From Boudabousia tangfeifanii (GTDB lineage Bacteria; Actinomycetota; Actinomycetes; Actinomycetales; Actinomycetaceae): DNA of 64,000 nt. Each line of letters starts with the position of its first letter. Within the stretch, counting starts at the first letter, position 1. The stretch covers positions 1,736,001 through 1,800,000 of the forward strand of contig NZ_CP017812.1 of assembly GCF_001856685.1 (NCBI RefSeq), written 5' to 3'. Below are positions 23,710-30,699 of the stretch, piece after piece. The notes beneath the pieces are model-generated. The model ran no database searches. It worked only from the letters and a program-made list of their open reading frames with translations, and was not told where the DNA came from. The position numbers and the translations under genes are program-made.

Positions 23710-23779
23710 AAATCAGACTACAGACACACTTTTTGTCCTATAGCCCTAGAATAAATTCACATGCCCAAGACCCTTTTAG

Positions 23780-23875
23780 TTAACGTTGTGTCCTGCAACA
23801 ACAGCTTTCCATGCGCTTACGGTCGACTCCATTCGGCATGGATAGCCCCGGCTTTACAGTTACTGTTTTAATCAT
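23780..23875 (-). CDS. candidate RiPP precursor peptide, 31 aa, with a Cys-Cys-Cys core
   Basis: A 31-codon gene starting MIKTVTVKPG and ending ESCCCRTQR. It begins 6 bp after the ABC exporter stop. AAAGGAGGTGAG, the strongest ribosome site seen in the window, lies 9 nt before its ATG, inside the last codons of the exporter. The cysteines are confined to the final nine residues, giving a leader-core layout: a basic/hydrophobic leader, then SCCCR. In context (exporter, peptide, hairpin, companion, radical SAM/SPASM maturase) it is best read as the maturase substrate. I recognise no known precursor family. The alternative is a leader or regulatory peptide for the downstream genes. Confidence 0.72.
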   Translation of the reverse strand: MIKTVTVKPGLSMPNGVDRKRMESCCCRTQR

Positions 23876-23881
23876 GACTAC

Positions 23882-25663
23882 TCACCTCCTTTCGTCTTGA
23901 TTCCAGTCTTGGCTTTCAAAGAGTTTTCTAAAGCGGCCATCTTGATTTTTAAGGTCTTTGAAGGTCCCGCTTTGGGCTAGTGTTCCGTTTTCTAGCAGGT
24001 AGATGTGATCTGCGTATTGCAAAGTCCAGGCGCGGTGACTGACCAGCAGAACAGCACGTTCCGGCGTCTCAGCTTTGAGCATTTTGAATAGTTTGCTTTC
24101 GCTTTCAGCATCCACTGACGAGGTCGGTTCGTCCAGTACTAACAACTTTGCGTCACTAAGCAAAGTGCGTGCAAGCGCCAATCGTTGCCATTGCCCCCCG
24201 GAAAGATCAGTTCCATCCCACTGTTCACCCAACTGGGCATCTAGCCCGTCCGATAAGGCTTTCACATGACTAGCTAGGTCAACTTTTTCGAGGGCTTGCC
24301 ACAGTTCCTGGTCACTGGGTACACGGGTAGTGTAATAAGGCAAGGTTAGAAATTCACGAACCGTAAGCTCAAATTTTTCAATATCCTGTGGCATAATCGC
24401 CACTTCGTGTTTACCTAGACGGCTATAGATCTGCCCAGTTTGGGGTTTCAACTGCCCGGTAAGCACTTTAATCGCGGTAGATTTTCCGGCCCCATTAGCC
24501 CCAACAAGGGCGACAATCTTCCCCTGCTCAACCTCTAGGCAAAGGTTATTAAGGACATTTTCATCTGTTTGTGAGTAGGCGAAGTCTACATCCTCGCATT
24601 CCATGAGGATATTGGACGTGCGGGGTGCCAACAACTGCAAACGGGCAGCTTCGTCCTCGTTGTCAGTGGAGTCAAGTTTTGCACGCAATTTAAGATATCG
24701 CATGACGATGGGGGCCGAGGCCATGAGCTCGCCATAAGCACTTCCGGCACTCTTTGTAGCCAGCATTGCAGAGACTACCCCAAGGATCGCCGCGGCTAGA
24801 AGGCTAGTGGGGACTTGGGAACGCCAAATTAGAGAACTTAACGCACCAGCTATTAACAGTAGAGCAATAAAACCAGACACGAAAGCAGAAGTAAAACGGA
24901 TCGACATGATTTTCATCCAGTATCCCCGCACAATCCCGTGTTTAACTTTAGCCCAGTGGGCAAACTGCTCTGCTCCATTAAGAACAGATAATTCTGTTCC
25001 AGAGCGCGCATAACGTAACTGATTTTCTAAATATTCTGCGCGGCGTGAAGTGGCTGCCTGTTTCGGCCAATAGAAGTTTTCCGCCTTTGCAACTAACGAG
25101 TAGCCAAATAGCTGAGGCAATAATGATACTGTCACTAAAGAGGCTGCGAGCAGATCGAAGTTAGCCAAAGAAGAAAAGAGTAGAACTGCAGTGGTAAACG
25201 CTCCGATAATATTCAAAGCACTGCTAGCTTGCCAAGATAGGTTAAACGGGATGGAATCATGCGCAGCTTGCACTTCGTCAATCGTGACACTATCGCGCCT
25301 CTGCGCCGGCGTCAACGAAGCATATATATCAATCACTTCATAGGTGTAGGCATAACGCAACATGAATTGTAAACGTAGATTTAACGCATCTACCATGGCC
25401 GATAGCGGCATAATCCCGCCGGTAACCACCACCAACAGCAAGACTTCCCAAATTGACATGTTCCCGCTTGGACGCCCAGCAATCAAATAGCCCACAATGA
25501 ACACCTGCAAAGCCGGTAGAGCTGCCTCCACTAAACGAGCCACGCACAAGGCAATCGTCACTGGAAAAGAAAACTTCAACGCATCTTTAATGGCATACCA
25601 AGACGACGACAAAGCAGACCAAATGAACGAGCGAGACAACATATCTTTAGTGACGGAACTCAT
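23882..25663 (-). CDS. ABC half-transporter, likely exporter of the RiPP product
   Basis: A 593-residue ABC protein with an N-terminal membrane domain (several helices between residues about 30 and 300) fused to an ATPase. Walker A is VGANGAGKST (Lys394), the signature is LSGGQWQRLALARTL, and Walker B is LLVLDEPTSSVDAES. It would act as a homodimeric or heterodimeric exporter in the inner membrane. No peptidase domain is present, so any leader removal needs another protease. I use ATG 25663 (MSSVTKDML) because a TTGACA/TATTCT promoter places the transcript start on this codon. The TTG at 25684 lies inside the promoter. It opens the interrupted peptide operon. Confidence 0.88.
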   Translation of the reverse strand: MSSVTKDMLSRSFIWSALSSSWYAIKDALKFSFPVTIALCVARLVEAALPALQVFIVGYLIAGRPSGNMSIWEVLLLVVVTGGIMPLSAMVDALNLRLQFMLRYAYTYEVIDIYASLTPAQRRDSVTIDEVQAAHDSIPFNLSWQASSALNIIGAFTTAVLLFSSLANFDLLAASLVTVSLLPQLFGYSLVAKAENFYWPKQAATSRRAEYLENQLRYARSGTELSVLNGAEQFAHWAKVKHGIVRGYWMKIMSIRFTSAFVSGFIALLLIAGALSSLIWRSQVPTSLLAAAILGVVSAMLATKSAGSAYGELMASAPIVMRYLKLRAKLDSTDNEDEAARLQLLAPRTSNILMECEDVDFAYSQTDENVLNNLCLEVEQGKIVALVGANGAGKSTAIKVLTGQLKPQTGQIYSRLGKHEVAIMPQDIEKFELTVREFLTLPYYTTRVPSDQELWQALEKVDLASHVKALSDGLDAQLGEQWDGTDLSGGQWQRLALARTLLSDAKLLVLDEPTSSVDAESESKLFKMLKAETPERAVLLVSHRAWTLQYADHIYLLENGTLAQSGTFKDLKNQDGRFRKLFESQDWNQDERR

Positions 25664-25698
25664 ACTGTAAGAATAGACACCCAAGCATAGGGTGTCAA
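25664..25698 (-). promoter_or_regulatory. leaderless promoter with embedded inverted repeat
   Basis: On the minus strand, TTGACA (25698-25693) and TATTCT (25675-25670) are separated by exactly 17 nt, and the ATG at 25663 starts 7 nt after the -10. The mRNA should therefore begin at the start codon. GACACCC-N7-GGGTGTC overlaps the -35 and spacer, a perfect 7-bp inverted repeat placed to block RNA polymerase. Confidence 0.8.
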
Positions 25699-25817
25699 CT
25701 CAAATAAACATGTGATGAGCCTAGTCTTACGCGTACGAAAATATTGTTACTCAAACCAATATCGTGAACTATTTTCCTCAGCGACCCACGTCTGGAACAA
25801 TACGCACCCCGTACCTG

Positions 25818-25890
25818 ATACTGCAAAACGCGAAGCCATACTGCTAAACGATTAGCAGTACTGTAAAACGTTTAGGCATACCGCTAAACG
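25818..25890. promoter_or_regulatory. four-copy 13-mer operator array with exact 20-bp period
   Basis: Copies are at 25818, 25838, 25858 and 25878: ATACTGCAAAACG, ATACTGCTAAACG, GTACTGTAAAACG and ATACCGCTAAACG. Each is followed by a variable 7-bp spacer, so the period is exactly 20 bp. The variation falls in the spacers and a few core positions, as expected for protein-bound sites. The array lies about 120 bp upstream of the exporter promoter. Similar direct-repeat arrays serve LytTR-type regulators of bacteriocin operons; that parallel is inference, since no regulator gene is in the window. Confidence 0.75.
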
Positions 25891-25989
25891 CTTACCCCCA
25901 TGGCAACCCAAAACTGGATGAACTTCGCCTCGCCAGAGCACCCTCGCCCCGCCATCCGCCACCGCAGCCCTCACCAGCCAGCAGACACG
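25891..25989. other. gene-free stretch between operator array and tRNA terminator
   Basis: Together with the promoter, the operator array and the tRNA terminator, this fills the 25664-26087 gap. A short open frame beginning ATGGCAACCCAAAACTGG runs into the tRNA and has no ribosome site. I see no integrase, attachment core or further gene. Confidence 0.5.
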
Positions 25990-26046
25990 AAAAAGCCGGG
26001 CACCCGCTTTCCCGCAATATCAAGGGAAAACAGGCCACCCGGCCAA
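25990..26046 (-). terminator. terminator downstream of tRNA-Thr
   Basis: On the minus strand, GGCCGGGTGGCC and GGGTGCCCGGC pair over a long loop and are followed by TTTTTCG. It lies 41 bp past the tRNA CCA. Confidence 0.7.
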
Positions 26047-26087
26047 CGCCAGCCCAAAAACGGCGTGTATCCGTTTGGACTGGATAA

Positions 26088-26163
26088 TGGAGCCCCCTAC
26101 CGGGTTCGAACCGATGACCTGCTGTTTACAAGACAGCTGCTCTACCAGCTGAGCTAAGGAGGC
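26088..26163 (-). tRNA. tRNA-Thr (anticodon UGU), CCA encoded
   Basis: The minus-strand sequence starts GCCTCCTTAGCTCAG and ends with GGTTCGAACCC, the acceptor arm AGGGGGC, discriminator T and CCA. The acceptor stem pairs 7/7 with one G-U. The anticodon arm CTGTC-TTGTAAA-CAG places TGT at positions 34-36, so it reads ACA (threonine). Variable and D-arms are standard. The 3' end faces the RiPP/prophage side. Such ends are common integration targets. Confidence 0.96.
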
Positions 26164-26230
26164 AATGACCGATATTGTGCATCATATCGGCAACATTTGC
26201 AAATCAAACTGCTTAAACCGGATAAAGAAG

Positions 26231-26267
26231 TGGGGCACCCACCGATTTTCCTCGGATGGGCGCCCCA
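26231..26267 (-). terminator. terminator after the DsbA-like gene
   Basis: TGGGGC and CCATCCGA-type arms form a long hairpin (plus strand TGGGGCACCCACCGA...TCGGATGGGCGCCCCA) 27 bp past the stop at 26294. The minus-strand tail is CTTCTTTAT. Confidence 0.65.
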
Positions 26268-26293
26268 CCATTAAGCGTACTTACTTGGCCTGA

Positions 26294-27097
26294 TTACTTG
26301 ATCTTTGCGGCCTCGAAGATAGCGTTCTTAAGATCTGCCACAGTACCGCCATCCTTGGTGGAAACAACCGAGTTGTTGACAGCATACATTGGAGTACCCA
26401 AGCCTTCTGGCTGGTTCTCAAACTTGTGGTTGGTCCATTCCTTCGAGCTGGCATCCAAGTAACGACGACCAGTCGCAGCGTCGACCTTGTCGATGATATT
26501 CTGCGAAACACCTAGGCTTGAAAGCATGGACTTGATCTTTTCCAAAGACTTAGCTGGGTCAGTAACCACCGAAGCATCTTGCTTTTCAGCTGCTGCCAGC
26601 ATGAACTCAAGAGCATCATGGTGGAAGGACAAGAACTTGTCTGGAGCCTCGCTAGCCAGAATGATTGCGGCGGCGGTGGCCGGTTCGATCCATGGCATGT
26701 GAGCAGTATCTACGAGGTGCAAACGCAAGTTGATCTTGCCAGCCTGGGCAGCTTCAGCCAGTGGCTTGCCAACTGGATCTTCTGCGTGTGCACAGTGAGA
26801 ACAAGTGTATGAAATGTATTCATCAACGGTTGGGAGTTTATCGTCAACCTTGGTGCCAACTCCAGCCTTCGTCACCACGATTGGCTGACCATTTGAATAA
26901 TCGCCGAGGGCGCGATCTGATTCATCACCCTGACTTACCGCCCAAATAATAATCCCAGCAGCTACCAACAAGGCAACAATCACTGCTGACCAAATAGCAA
27001 TCCGGGTATTACGTTCTTTACGTTGAGCTTCAGCACGCATTTTTGCGGCGCGGGCAGCAATATCGTTATTCGCTGTACCCTTGGTGTTTTTAGCCAT
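26294..27097 (-). CDS. membrane-anchored DsbA-like thioredoxin-fold protein
   Basis: A 267-residue protein. A basic N-terminus (residues 1-30) leads into one membrane helix (IAIWSAVIVALLVAAGIIIWAV, about 33-54), so the rest is outside the cell. The thioredoxin fold begins near residue 72. The active-site motif is CSHC (YISYTCSHCAHAE), replacing the CPHC of classical DsbA. A cis-Pro loop is present (GLGTPMYAVNNS). It would oxidise or isomerise disulfides in exported proteins. The start ATG follows GGAGGAATA. Actinobacterial relatives are often near vitamin K epoxide reductases, but none is seen here. Confidence 0.85.
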   Translation of the reverse strand: MAKNTKGTANNDIAARAAKMRAEAQRKERNTRIAIWSAVIVALLVAAGIIIWAVSQGDESDRALGDYSNGQPIVVTKAGVGTKVDDKLPTVDEYISYTCSHCAHAEDPVGKPLAEAAQAGKINLRLHLVDTAHMPWIEPATAAAIILASEAPDKFLSFHHDALEFMLAAAEKQDASVVTDPAKSLEKIKSMLSSLGVSQNIIDKVDAATGRRYLDASSKEWTNHKFENQPEGLGTPMYAVNNSVVSTKDGGTVADLKNAIFEAAKIK

Positions 27098-27251
27098 TAT
27101 TCCTCCGTTTAATCAACGACCTGCGTAAGACTATACCCGAGTAGCCGCCCCGACTAAAGCTTTTAATAGTTCGCCTTAGAAGAAAGCCCGCAAATAAATC
27201 GGGATAGGTTTTTACCATCGACCCGTCCTCGGCCAGCTAAAAAGGCAAGAT

Positions 27252-29207
27252 TTAGAGGAAAACTCCCCCGGTGTGGATCTGGTAACCCGCCCAAAGCGCC
27301 ACCAAGGCAGCCACCCAAATCAGCATGAATAACAATGCTCGCAGCCACCATATGGGCAACACCCACCGAGCCAACTGGGCAGTTCCCGACCCCCGCACAA
27401 AGGACGACGGCACCACCCAATAAACCAAGATTCCCACAAGGGAGCAGGCGGCAATTCCCAAACGGGTACGAGGCGGCAAAGACATGAACTGTTCTCCCCA
27501 AAGATACTGTCCCAGCTCACCCAGTTCACTGAGTTTAACCTCGAGGCCCTTTGTCATCCAGGGGCGGGTCTTTTCCAAGAAAAGCCAAGCTGCTCCCCCA
27601 GCACTAACTGCCGCCACCGAGGAGAAAAGCTGATAAAACACTGCACGAGGAAGATTCAACAACCAGCTACTGACCCATCGGAAGAAACCAAAAGATTCAT
27701 AATACTGATACGCCACCACGGCTTTACGACGTGCCAAGCCGAGGGCGGCCACCAGCACACCAACGGTCAAGAAAATTAGCAAAACACCGAGGCCGTACCG
27801 GTAAACGCCAGCGGCCCACAACACGGTCGCACCGATAATCCCCAGCCCAACGTGCGGGAGTTTCCTGATTGAAGGCGGTATTTGTGTTGCCTCGTCGAAA
27901 CTATCTACCCCGTTCATTCCTGGCCATGCTTGTTCACCGTTTATACCTTGTTGTTCGCCTTCACGACCATTTGACCATCCACTAGAACTGCCCCCGAAAG
28001 GTGTCGGCCTGGTCTGCTCGTCGTATTGGGCTCGATCTCCCATCCCTTGTGTCGCCCCTCGAGCGCCGATCCTAGGTAGGGTTTGGGTCCGATCCTCGTA
28101 ATAGTCTGGTTCCGTCGCGGAGGCGACCGCTTGCGGCATCTGCTCAGTTTGCGGCCAGCCATTTTGGCGAGGAGGAGCTGCCTGCGAAGGCACTTGTGGC
28201 ATTAAAGCTGTTTGCTGCCATTGTGGCTCCGTGTTCGACGAACTCCGCAAATCCAACGTTTCTGTCTGTTGTCCTGTCTCGTCCAGCGATCCGGCCAGCA
28301 GTTCGGTCCTTTGCGCCACTTCTTCCTGTGCATGCGCCTCGGCGAGGTATTCCGTCATCCCCGCAGTATCAATCATTTGGGTGCTTTCGCTTCCCCAGAA
28401 GGCCACATTACCGTCGCCTCCAACTTGGAGGTCGTCCAGACCGGCGATAACGTCCTCGGCAGGCGGAAACTGTGACAGCGGAATGGTTAGGAGGCGCTGG
28501 AAGAAGGCGGAAAGCTTCGGGGGAAGGTTCGCGGTATTGACTTGCCCGTTTAAGACTCGGGTGAGGACTGTCCCTTGCGGCCCGGTGCCAAATGGTGGTT
28601 GTCCAGTCAAAGCAAACAGGATGGTTCCAGCCCAAGCCCACCAGTCTGCTTTCATGCCGGGAGCTTGTCCTTGGAGCACCTCGGTGGGGACATAGCCGGC
28701 GGTTCCTGATACCAAGCCGGCGGCGGTCATGCGGGTAGCGTCAGCCATTTGCGCCACCCCAAAGTCAATCAGTACCGGACCATTGCTCGCCATAATAATG
28801 TTGGCGGGCTTGAGATCACGGTGGACTACCCCCGCCTCGTGCACTGCCGAAAGTACGTTTGCTAGTCGTTGGCCGAGGCCGGTCGCCACCTTCAGACTCA
28901 TCGGTCCGCGCTGCGCCACAGCTTGCGCCAAGGTGGGGCCAAGTACCAAATCGGTAACAATAAATGGCTCGTCACCTTCAATTTCAAAGTCGTGCACGCG
29001 GGCCACCTGGGTGGAGCGCACCGAATTAATGAGTTCTACTTCCCGGCGTAAACGCCTACGGGTTTCTTCATCAACCACCGCAGGATGCAAGAGTTTTAGC
29101 GCAAATTCTTCACCTTGAGAGTCGGTTGCCACATAGACTACGGAGGAAGCACCTTGCCCGATTTGCTTCCCCAGCTGGTAGCCGCCTACTTCTCTCAATG
29201 TACTCAT
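27252..29207 (-). CDS. Ser/Thr protein kinase with C-terminal membrane domain
   Basis: A 651-residue Hanks-type kinase. The kinase domain occupies residues about 8-265: Gly-rich loop IGQGASSVVYVA, Lys in FALKLLHP, catalytic loop VVHRDLKPANIIM, DFG in LIDFGVAQ, and activation segment GTAGYVPTEVL. A long Gln/Pro/Thr-rich linker (about 290-480) is probably a phosphorylated, disordered arm. The C-terminal part has about five membrane helices instead of PASTA repeats, so it is not a PknB-like wall sensor. I chose ATG 29207 (MSTLREVGGYQLGK) because the kinase fold starts there; the upstream codons run through the divergent promoter region. Confidence 0.9.
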   Translation of the reverse strand: MSTLREVGGYQLGKQIGQGASSVVYVATDSQGEEFALKLLHPAVVDEETRRRLRREVELINSVRSTQVARVHDFEIEGDEPFIVTDLVLGPTLAQAVAQRGPMSLKVATGLGQRLANVLSAVHEAGVVHRDLKPANIIMASNGPVLIDFGVAQMADATRMTAAGLVSGTAGYVPTEVLQGQAPGMKADWWAWAGTILFALTGQPPFGTGPQGTVLTRVLNGQVNTANLPPKLSAFFQRLLTIPLSQFPPAEDVIAGLDDLQVGGDGNVAFWGSESTQMIDTAGMTEYLAEAHAQEEVAQRTELLAGSLDETGQQTETLDLRSSSNTEPQWQQTALMPQVPSQAAPPRQNGWPQTEQMPQAVASATEPDYYEDRTQTLPRIGARGATQGMGDRAQYDEQTRPTPFGGSSSGWSNGREGEQQGINGEQAWPGMNGVDSFDEATQIPPSIRKLPHVGLGIIGATVLWAAGVYRYGLGVLLIFLTVGVLVAALGLARRKAVVAYQYYESFGFFRWVSSWLLNLPRAVFYQLFSSVAAVSAGGAAWLFLEKTRPWMTKGLEVKLSELGELGQYLWGEQFMSLPPRTRLGIAACSLVGILVYWVVPSSFVRGSGTAQLARWVLPIWWLRALLFMLIWVAALVALWAGYQIHTGGVFL

Positions 29208-29400
29208 AGCATTAAGCCTAATCGAAATACCCTTTTTGAACCGTGCAGACACAGCCATTTCGTGGCATAATCGGTGGCAGTTGGGTTCCAATGAAGGAAA
29301 GCGGCCCAACCGTGTCAATGTGGACACCATGATGGCGACCACTAAACACCTTTCACAACGGATCGTCCGGCACGTACCTGCCGGTGAAGGAATATTAATA

Positions 29401-30492
29401 ATGGCAACAGTAACTTTTGACAAAGCCACTCGTGTTTACCCAGGCGCAGACAAGCCTGCTGTAGACCAGCTTGAGCTCAAGATTGAAGACGGCGAATTCT
29501 TGGTTCTCGTCGGCCCTTCCGGTTGTGGTAAGTCCACTTCTTTGCGTATGCTCGCCGGTTTGGAAGACGTTAACTCGGGTCGAATTTACATTGGCGACAA
29601 GGACGTTACCGACGTTCAGCCCAAGAACCGTGACATCGCAATGGTTTTCCAGAACTACGCTTTGTACCCACACATGTCCGTGCGCGACAATATGGGTTTC
29701 GCTCTAAAGATCGCTGGCGTTCCGAAAGACGAAATCAAGAAGCGCGTGGAAGAAGCTGCTGAGCGTTTGGACCTAGTCCAGTACCTCGACCGTAAGCCTA
29801 AGGCTCTTTCGGGTGGTCAGCGTCAGCGTGTGGCCATGGGTCGTGCAATCGTTCGTAAGCCTCAGGTGTTCTTGATGGACGAACCTTTGTCGAACTTGGA
29901 CGCTAAGCTCCGTGTTCAGACCCGTACCCAGATCGCTGCTCTACAGCGCGCCTTGGGTGTTACCACCGTTTACGTTACCCACGACCAGACTGAAGCTCTG
30001 ACCATGGGTGACCGCATTGCAGTTCTAAAGGACGGCTTGCTCCAGCAGGTTGGCACCCCTGAAGAAATGTACGACCGCCCAGCTAACGAATTCGTTGCCG
30101 GCTTCATTGGCTCCCCAGCCATGAACATTGGCAAGTTCAAGGTGGAAGGCGATACCGCTATTCTTGGTGGCGCTCGCATCCCGATTTCGGCAGCCACCAA
30201 GGCTGCTATGGTTCCTGCCGACAACGGCATGCTAACCATTGGCTTCCGCCCTGAATCCCTCGAAGTTGTTTCGGCTGACACCGAAGGCGCTATCCCAGTT
30301 GTTGTCGACTTTGTCGAAGAATTGGGCTCTGACTCCTTCGTCTACGGCAAGCTAGCTGGTGAAGGCAACGACTTGATCGTCCGCGTCCCACCACGCACTG
30401 CCCCAGCTCCAGGCTCGACCTTGAATGTTCGCATTAAGGAAGGCCAGTCGCACTTGTTCAGCGCTTCCTCAGGCTTGCGTTTGCCAGCCTGA
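29401..30492 (+). CDS. msmK: sugar ABC transporter ATPase (MsmK/UgpC type)
   Basis: A 363-residue ATPase of the MalK/UgpC/MsmK family. Walker A is VGPSGCGKSTSLRMLAGLE, the Q-loop is MVFQNYALYPHM, the signature is LSGGQRQRVAMGRA, Walker B is VFLMDEPLSNLDAKLR, and H-switch is YVTHDQTEAL. The C-terminal TOBE/OB regulatory domain (about 240-363) contains IGFRPESLEV. ATG 29401 follows GAAGGA. It stands alone, without membrane or binding proteins. Solitary MsmK ATPases commonly energise several sugar importers, and the MalEFG-type operon at 60.9-64 kb lacks its own ATPase in the visible part. A possible extended -10 (TGGCATAAT) lies at about 29264-29272. Confidence 0.92.
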   Translation: MATVTFDKATRVYPGADKPAVDQLELKIEDGEFLVLVGPSGCGKSTSLRMLAGLEDVNSGRIYIGDKDVTDVQPKNRDIAMVFQNYALYPHMSVRDNMGFALKIAGVPKDEIKKRVEEAAERLDLVQYLDRKPKALSGGQRQRVAMGRAIVRKPQVFLMDEPLSNLDAKLRVQTRTQIAALQRALGVTTVYVTHDQTEALTMGDRIAVLKDGLLQQVGTPEEMYDRPANEFVAGFIGSPAMNIGKFKVEGDTAILGGARIPISAATKAAMVPADNGMLTIGFRPESLEVVSADTEGAIPVVVDFVEELGSDSFVYGKLAGEGNDLIVRVPPRTAPAPGSTLNVRIKEGQSHLFSASSGLRLPA

Positions 30493-30516
30493 TCAGCTGA
30501 CCTAGTCTGATATATA

Positions 30517-30563
30517 AAGGTTTCCCAGCCTTAGCCTCGTGCTTTGGTTGGGAAACCTTTTTA
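30517..30563 (+). terminator. terminator of the msmK-like gene
   Basis: AAAGGTTTCCCAGCC pairs with GGTTGGGAAACCTTT, then TTATATTTT. It is followed by about 130 bp with no other recognised feature up to the next start. Confidence 0.85.
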
Positions 30564-30699
30564 TATTTTCCGCCAAACTATGGGTGTGTTTGGCAGACAA
30601 TCATCATTTTTCGTTACCGGCAGTATCGTTCATTTAACATTTTGGCTAGTTTCCCTACAGTTGTCGACGGAATCGTCTCAAGCATGAAAGAATAGAGTC

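Larger units (their letters stand above)
22290..23746 (+). mobile_element. IS256-family element, IS1249-like, 1457 bp
   Basis: 24-bp terminal inverted repeats with 22 matches start GGGCTATAGGACA and end TGTCCTATAGCCC (22290-22313 and 23723-23746). The target-site duplication TAGAATAA is intact at 22282-22289 and 23747-23754. An 8-bp duplication, this length, and one large transposase gene fit the IS256 family. The left end carries two extra direct copies of GGACAAAAAGTGTGTCTC (22387-22404 and 22476-22493), probably transposase subsites, and a terminator at 22321-22356. Intact ends and exact duplication suggest a recent insertion. Confidence 0.92.
22270..23773 (-). repeat. hairpin arms split by the insertion sequence
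   Basis: GGGTCTTGGGCAT (22270-22282) and its exact complement ATGCCCAAGACCC (23761-23773) flank the IS. Removing the IS and one copy of its 8-bp duplication restores a 13-bp stem with a 13-nt loop, just after the precursor stop and before the companion gene. Such hairpins commonly follow RiPP precursor genes and raise precursor mRNA relative to the modifying enzymes. Confidence 0.75.

Noticed and set aside
25818..25890. CRISPR array
   Set aside because: Four 13-bp units with 7-bp spacers are far too short, and no cas genes are present. It is better explained as an operator array.
26078..26087. GACTGGATAA next to the tRNA-Thr CCA, identical to the phage leader motif core
   Set aside because: It is on the opposite strand relative to the phage copies, lacks the paired ACACC element, and a single 10-mer match is not improbable in 64 kb. 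It is not enough for an attachment site.
25900..26157. 85-codon frame running into the tRNA
   Set aside because: No ribosome site, overlaps the tRNA on the other strand and its terminator, and composition is not gene-like.
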